This document shows, piece after piece, positions 59,899 to 64,000 of a stretch of DNA of 64,000 nt. Where the stretch lies: assembly GCA_934100165.1 (NCBI GenBank), contig CAKOPN010000003.1, forward strand, positions 62,001 through 126,000, given 5' to 3'. The stretch is from an uncultured Bacilli bacterium (lineage in GTDB: Bacteria > Bacillota_I > Bacilli_A > RF39 > UBA660). The position numbers and the translations under genes are program-made. The number at the start of each line of letters is the position of its first letter. The stretch's first letter is position 1. The notes below the pieces were generated by a model. The model had not been told where the DNA came from. It did not search any database and saw only the letters and a program-made list of their open reading frames with translations.

Positions 59899-61305
59899 TT
59901 ATATTAACGTAAGTATTAAGAATATAGCAAGTAGTAATACTAAAAGCTCAACAATAAGTTTCCAGTTAGATTTTAACCATTTTCCATAAGGAATATGTAA
60001 GTATGAAAGTGTTACTAATAATATTACACTAGTTGGCGCTATTAAAGTTGCAAGTCCATACATTGATTGGAATATAACTGAAATTATAGTAATTTCACTA
60101 GTATTAAGTGTTGTATATAATACACCAGTCGCATATGGTAAAACATTTGTAGCGGCATAATATAATTCAACAAAGAATGTACTAGATATAAATGATACTA
60201 AGCTCATTGTAAATACATTTAGTGATTTAGTTAATTCTAATATTGGTTTAAAGATTGTTAGCATTACTGGTACATATGTAACAATAACTAATACTACATA
60301 AACAAGAATTGCTAATACAGCAGCTTTTAAAGCTCTCTTTCCACCATCCATGAAACCTTTAACATATTGATCAAATTTAATACCATAAATAAATGATAGT
60401 AATAAACTTGCAATAATTATAATTATAGAAGCTTCATTTAGTGTCCATGAACCAAAAGCATTTGATAATCCTAAAATCTTACCAAATATAGCAAAGCCAC
60501 CAATTTTATAAGTAGTTATGTTTTTAAATAACTTATCAAACCAAGTTATATTAAACAAACTCCATGATATGAATGCTAATATTAAAATAATAAATACTAA
60601 ATCCATGATGACAACAACTGGCCAATATTTTTCATTTTTATCCTTAGGTTCTGGAATATAGCCAGCAGTAGTTAGTGCTTTAACTTCATTGACTTTGTTC
60701 TTGCTAGCATATCTTAAAGTATTAAATATTAAAAGTGCTAAGCATACTACTAATACAATAATTTTTAACCATACATCTTTGTTAGCAGCAGTACCAAGTA
60801 CAATATCAATACCATAAGTGTCATTAGCAGAAAATACTGAACCAATAAGTCCAACTGATACACTACCTACAGTAACCAAAGCAGCTGTAATCTTATCATA
60901 TCCCATTGCTAAGATAACTGATATAACAAATGGGAACATAAATATAAGTGGTAATGACATTCCAGCCATTGAAGAACAAATAGCAAAAATAACCATTACG
61001 ATAGACATAAATAACCATTCACGTCCCTTAAACCCTTTTGTTACTTTATCAATCAAGTTACGGTAACCTGAAATGTTATGAAGTACACCATATAAACCGC
61101 CAACACTTAACACATATATACCAATATGACTAAAGTATTGAATAGCTATTCCTACATAACTCATAAGAGTAAATAGACCAACTTGTTCTCTTTCAGCTTC
61201 AACAAGACCTTGGTTATTATAATAAGTCTCTGGAAGAAGCCATGTTAGAAGAACTGTTACAGCTATTGTTATCATAACAACTTTAAACAAATTATGCTTT
61301 TTCAT
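59899..61305 (-). CDS. YfcC/DcuC-type transporter
   Basis: The 468-residue polytopic protein has about twelve membrane helices and family features such as the N-terminal TWLLPETYY, VMVIFAICSSMAGMSLPLIFMFPFVISV and the C-terminal LYTTLNTSEITIISVIFQSMYGLATLIAPTSVILLVTLSYLHIPYGKWLK, as in the YfcC family of putative arginine/ornithine or dicarboxylate carriers. Substrate cannot be assigned. ATG at 61305 is behind GAGGAGG; promoter TTGTAT-18-TATAAT upstream. Single-gene unit ending in a strong terminator. Confidence 0.82.
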   Translation of the reverse strand: MKKHNLFKVVMITIAVTVLLTWLLPETYYNNQGLVEAEREQVGLFTLMSYVGIAIQYFSHIGIYVLSVGGLYGVLHNISGYRNLIDKVTKGFKGREWLFMSIVMVIFAICSSMAGMSLPLIFMFPFVISVILAMGYDKITAALVTVGSVSVGLIGSVFSANDTYGIDIVLGTAANKDVWLKIIVLVVCLALLIFNTLRYASKNKVNEVKALTTAGYIPEPKDKNEKYWPVVVIMDLVFIILILAFISWSLFNITWFDKLFKNITTYKIGGFAIFGKILGLSNAFGSWTLNEASIIIIIASLLLSFIYGIKFDQYVKGFMDGGKRALKAAVLAILVYVVLVIVTYVPVMLTIFKPILELTKSLNVFTMSLVSFISSTFFVELYYAATNVLPYATGVLYTTLNTSEITIISVIFQSMYGLATLIAPTSVILLVTLSYLHIPYGKWLKSNWKLIVELLVLLLAIFLILTLI

Positions 61306-61324
61306 CTTTATCCTCCTCATCACA

Positions 61325-61354
61325 ATTATACAACATTAAAGAAAACAAATACAA
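61325..61354 (-). promoter_or_regulatory. Promoter of the YfcC-type gene
   Basis: TTGTAT, 18 bases, TATAAT on the minus strand, about 20 bases before the start codon. Confidence 0.6.
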
Positions 61355-61386
61355 TAATTATAAGCAAATTTCACAAAACAAACACA

Positions 61387-61977
61387 TTATTCTTCACATA
61401 TAACCTTAGTTTTGCAAATAAGGTCATGAAGGCCTCTACCATCTTTTCTAAACAGCATCATTCCAATTGTAACTAAGAAGAACAATGATTCTACTGCACT
61501 TATTCCCATATTATAGTAAAAATATGTACTTCTACTAACAACAAAACAGCAAACTATATTTAAAAATATAAATATTACATTATATAAAAGCACTGAACGA
61601 AGTATAAGTGACATATGTGTTGGATTAGTACCGTCTACGGATGTAATTTTAATTTTTGCAAGTTTTTTCCCAATAGTTTTTCCATCAGAATAATATGCAT
61701 AAGTACCAAAATAACAAATAGTAGCTATTACATAAATAACATTATAAATTACATTTTCTCTACTTGCATCGTAGGTAGCTTCGCCATTCTGCTTTAAATA
61801 TTCTTTTACAGATATTTCTCCATTTTGATAAGACTCTTGTATCTTTTGCGAATTTTCAACTGCTTCTTTATATTTCGTACTACTTGGAATCCAAAAAGTA
61901 AGTAACATGCAAATCAAACTAACAATTATAATATCAATAATATAAGCCATCGCTCTAGGTAAAAAATATGATTTCAT
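61387..61977 (-). CDS. RDD family membrane protein
   Basis: The 196 residues have the RDD layout: an Arg and Asp in helix 1 (PRAMAYIIDIIIVSLICML), then helices 2-4 with SDGKTIGKKLAKIKITSVDG and the closing DGRGLHDLICKTKVI. Function in general unknown; some members act in ion exchange. It starts 1 base after the dus stop, so it is cotranscribed with dus. Confidence 0.85.
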   Translation of the reverse strand: MKSYFLPRAMAYIIDIIIVSLICMLLTFWIPSSTKYKEAVENSQKIQESYQNGEISVKEYLKQNGEATYDASRENVIYNVIYVIATICYFGTYAYYSDGKTIGKKLAKIKITSVDGTNPTHMSLILRSVLLYNVIFIFLNIVCCFVVSRSTYFYYNMGISAVESLFFLVTIGMMLFRKDGRGLHDLICKTKVICEE

Positions 61978-62952
61978 TTAATCAATCCTCTCTTTATAAT
62001 CATTTAATATAGTAATTATATCATCAACATCTTTAGTTAAAAAGATTTTATTTTTTATTTCGTTAGAATCTGTAAGTCCCTTTAAATACCAAGCTATATG
62101 ATTTCTACTTTCAAGTACTACAAGCTTATCACATTTTATTTCTCTTAAATAAGAAATATGTTTAAGACACATATCTACTCTTTCCTTTGGTGTAGGTTTA
62201 GGAACAATATTTCCATTTTCTATATATTCAACAACCTCTTTAACAAGCCAAGGATTGCCAAGAACACCACGGCCTATCATGATAGCATCACAGCCAGTTT
62301 CTTCAAGCATTCTTTTAGCATCTTCTTTACTTGTAATATCACCATTTCCAATTACAGGTATTTTTACTGCATTTTTTACTTCTTTTATAATATTCCAGTC
62401 TGCCTTACCACTATAACCTTGACTTCTTGTTCTAGGATGAACACAAATAGCACTAGCTCCAGCTTCTTCAACAGCTTTTGCTACTTCTACTGCATTTATA
62501 TGATTATTATCCCAACCACTTCTAATTTTAACTGTTACAGGAACATTTACAGTTTCTACAACACTTTTAACAATTTCTTTTATTTTAGGAATATCCTTCA
62601 AAAGAGCCGAACCAGCCTGAGCATGTACTGCAACTTTAGGTACAGGACATCCCATATTTATATCAATTATATCGGGATGCATTGTATCACAAATAAACTT
62701 ACTTGCTACTACAAAAGATTCCTTATCGCTACCAAATATTTGTTGTGCGATTGGTCTTTCAAAATCAGTCATATATAACATGTCTATTGTTTTTTTGTTT
62801 TCATAAGTTATAGCTTTATCACTAACCATTTCGGCATATATAAGACCTGCTCCCATTTCTTTAATAATTCTACGAAAAGCAGAATTACATACACCAGCCA
62901 TAGGCGCCAATACAACTCTATTTTTTATTTCTACATTTCCTATTTTCCACAT
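61978..62952 (-). CDS. dus: tRNA-dihydrouridine synthase (DusB-like)
   Basis: Dus enzymes reduce uridines in tRNA using FMN and NADPH. The 324 residues show the TIM-barrel start (VVLAPMAGVCNSAFRRI), the substrate-binding RPIAQQIFGSD, the catalytic-Cys motif DINMGCPVPKV, VKIRSGWD, ICVHPRTRSQGYSGKADW, the FMN-binding GNGDITSKEDAKRM and MIGRGVLGNPWL. It follows ftsH closely, the ftsH terminator lying in the 25-base gap, and abuts the RDD gene. Confidence 0.94.
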   Translation of the reverse strand: MWKIGNVEIKNRVVLAPMAGVCNSAFRRIIKEMGAGLIYAEMVSDKAITYENKKTIDMLYMTDFERPIAQQIFGSDKESFVVASKFICDTMHPDIIDINMGCPVPKVAVHAQAGSALLKDIPKIKEIVKSVVETVNVPVTVKIRSGWDNNHINAVEVAKAVEEAGASAICVHPRTRSQGYSGKADWNIIKEVKNAVKIPVIGNGDITSKEDAKRMLEETGCDAIMIGRGVLGNPWLVKEVVEYIENGNIVPKPTPKERVDMCLKHISYLREIKCDKLVVLESRNHIAWYLKGLTDSNEIKNKIFLTKDVDDIITILNDYKERID

Positions 62953-62965
62953 AATACACCATATC

Positions 62966-62988
62966 TAAAAAAAGGCTTTATTCAGCCT
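62966..62988 (-). terminator. Intrinsic terminator overlapping the ftsH stop codon
   Basis: AGGCT and AGCCT form the stem, and the ftsH stop TAA (62978-62980) lies in the loop. A T-run follows on the minus strand. Confidence 0.7.
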
Positions 62989-64000
62989 CTTCTTCATCTT
63001 TTAAATTTTCAACAAGTTCATCCTTAGACATCTTTGAATATCCTTTGATTCCTTTGTCTTTTGCTTTCTGTTTTAATTCTTCAACAGATTCTTTACTAAA
63101 ATCTTCTTCCTCTGGCATCTTACCGTTTTGAACAAGATATTCAATTTGTTCTTTTGTAAGAGTTTCATACTCTAGAAGATTATCAGCAATTAACTTAACT
63201 AAGTCCTTATTCTCACTTAAAATCTTTTTAGCAGTTTCATAACATTCGTTAATTATCTTACGCATCTCAAGATCTATTTCATGAGCTACTTCATTAGAAA
63301 AGTTTCTTGTTTTATTATAATCTCTTCCTAAGAATATTCCACCTTCTTGTTGTTCAAGTTGAACAGGTCCCAAGTCACTCATACCATATTCTGTAACCAT
63401 AGATCTAGCGATTTTAGTAGCTTTCTCAAAGTCATTATGAGCACCAGTAGTTATTTCTCCAAAGTTAAGTTCTTCGGAAACTCTACCACCTAGAAGTCCA
63501 GTAATCTGTTCTAGTAATTCCTTTTTAGTAGAAGTATATCTTTCTTCCTTTGGTATCATCATTGCATAACCACCAGCATAACTTCTAGGAATAATCGTAA
63601 CTTTTTGAACATCATTTGCATCATTCAATTTAAGTCCCAATACAACATGTCCTGCTTCATGGTATGCAACCATTTTTCTTTCAGATTCTGTGTATTTTTT
63701 ACTTTTTTTAGCAGGTCCCATAAGAACTCTATCTGTTGCTTCATCTATTTCTTTCATAGTAATTTGTTCTTTATTATTTCTAACAGCAAGAAGTGCTGCT
63801 TCATTAAGTAAGTTTTCAAGATCAGCACCACTAAATCCTGGTGTTCTCTTAGCTAAATTTTTAAGTGTTACACTTGGAGCTAAGATTTTATTTCTTGCAT
63901 GTACTGCAAGGATTTCTTCTCTTCCTTTAACATCAGGTAAATTAACTGTAACTTGTCTATCAAATCTTCCAGGTCTTAACAACGCAGGATCTAGTACATC
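62978..64000 (-). CDS. ftsH: ATP-dependent zinc metalloprotease FtsH, 5' part outside window, with Rho_N-like tail
   Basis: FtsH is a membrane AAA protease for damaged membrane proteins. The frame is open to base 64000 and begins DVLDPALLRPGRFDRQV, the second-region-of-homology segment of the AAA module, so the N-terminal helices and Walker motifs are outside. The protease domain has HEAGH (VAYHEAGHVVLG) and the third zinc-ligand region (GAHNDFEKATKIARSMVTEYGMS). After the usual end there is a tail (VEELKQKAKDKGIKGYSKMS followed by KDELVENL) resembling the SAP/Rho N-terminal helical motif. Confidence 0.95.
   Translation of the reverse strand, partial: DVLDPALLRPGRFDRQVTVNLPDVKGREEILAVHARNKILAPSVTLKNLAKRTPGFSGADLENLLNEAALLAVRNNKEQITMKEIDEATDRVLMGPAKKSKKYTESERKMVAYHEAGHVVLGLKLNDANDVQKVTIIPRSYAGGYAMMIPKEERYTSTKKELLEQITGLLGGRVSEELNFGEITTGAHNDFEKATKIARSMVTEYGMSDLGPVQLEQQEGGIFLGRDYNKTRNFSNEVAHEIDLEMRKIINECYETAKKILSENKDLVKLIADNLLEYETLTKEQIEYLVQNGKMPEEEDFSKESVEELKQKAKDKGIKGYSKMSKDELVENLKDEEEAE

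Noticed and set aside
1..64000. CRISPR arrays, insertion sequences, prophage, tRNA or rRNA genes
   Set aside because: No regularly spaced repeats, transposase-like proteins, phage structural genes or tRNA cloverleaf sequences other than the tmRNA ends were seen. YvlD belongs to a holin-named family but sits in a housekeeping operon.

Overview
The window comes from the chromosome of a very AT-rich, low-GC Gram-positive bacterium. It looks like an uncultured Bacillota lineage close to the Mollicutes, in the style of RF39/CAG gut Bacilli. This lineage call is inference. It rests on Bacillus-like synteny (mrnC-rlmB-sigH; nusG-rplKA-rplJL-rsmC-rpoBC; rpsL-rpsG-fusA-tuf; lgt-trxB beside uvrAB; ftsEX), a tmRNA tag ending in AFA, and Asn at the RpoB rifampicin position 526, which is the Mollicutes residue. 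The cell has a wall (murD, two FemAB enzymes, FtsEX with an M23 hydrolase, a sortase). It reads TGA as stop, since it keeps a frameshift-regulated prfB. Nearly all genes lie on the minus strand. No insertion sequence, prophage, CRISPR array, tRNA or rRNA was seen, and no gene-free gap exceeds about 300 bases apart from the tmRNA locus.

Layout. 1-6.3 kb: the end of clpP converges on a long minus-strand operon that reads sortase, a degenerate ABC-transporter-like protein, mrnC, rlmB, a SigH-like sigma factor, a kinase-like membrane protein and whiA. 6.4-13.2 kb is the accessory region: a 289-residue repeat protein, two WXG100-type small proteins and a 793-residue surface protein with 28 Pro-Thr dipeptides and a VPRTG sorting motif, then a glycosyltransferase with TPR repeats, a transglutaminase-like protein and a DUF5684-like membrane protein. 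13.3-17.2 kb: a HAD protein, then the trans-translation set ssrA-smpB-rnr, and secG. 17.2-21.3 kb: eno, and murD divergent from femX. 21.4-38.9 kb: the translation and transcription core (tuf, fusA, rpsG, rpsL, mscL, rpoC, rpoB, rsmC-like, rplL, rplJ, rplA, rplK, nusG, secE) with recognisable promoters and ribosomal-protein leaders. 39.2-50.9 kb: a membrane-anchored hypothetical protein, tspO, trxB, lgt, a YvlD-like protein, uvrA, a radical SAM protein, uvrB, a second femX and a small lipoprotein. 50.9-64 kb: ispH, an M23 hydrolase with ftsX and ftsE, two YitT proteins, prfB with its +1 frameshift, clpC, a YfcC-type transporter, an RDD protein, dus and the 3' two-thirds or so of ftsH.

The most unusual part is the 3.9-10.4 kb block. 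A large surface protein has no Sec signal peptide. It sits in an operon with two WXG100-like partners, contains an internal WXG-like segment and ends in a sortase-type tail. The next operon starts with a class-B-like sortase that has Tyr where the catalytic Arg is expected, and an ABC protein whose nucleotide-binding motifs are all eroded. This suggests a type VII-exported, wall-anchored protein system with non-canonical parts. No secretion ATPase is in the window, so the export route is inferred. Other points of note are resistance-type residues in RpoB, S12 and L11, stop codons placed inside intrinsic terminators at several loci, and a Rho_N-like tail on FtsH.
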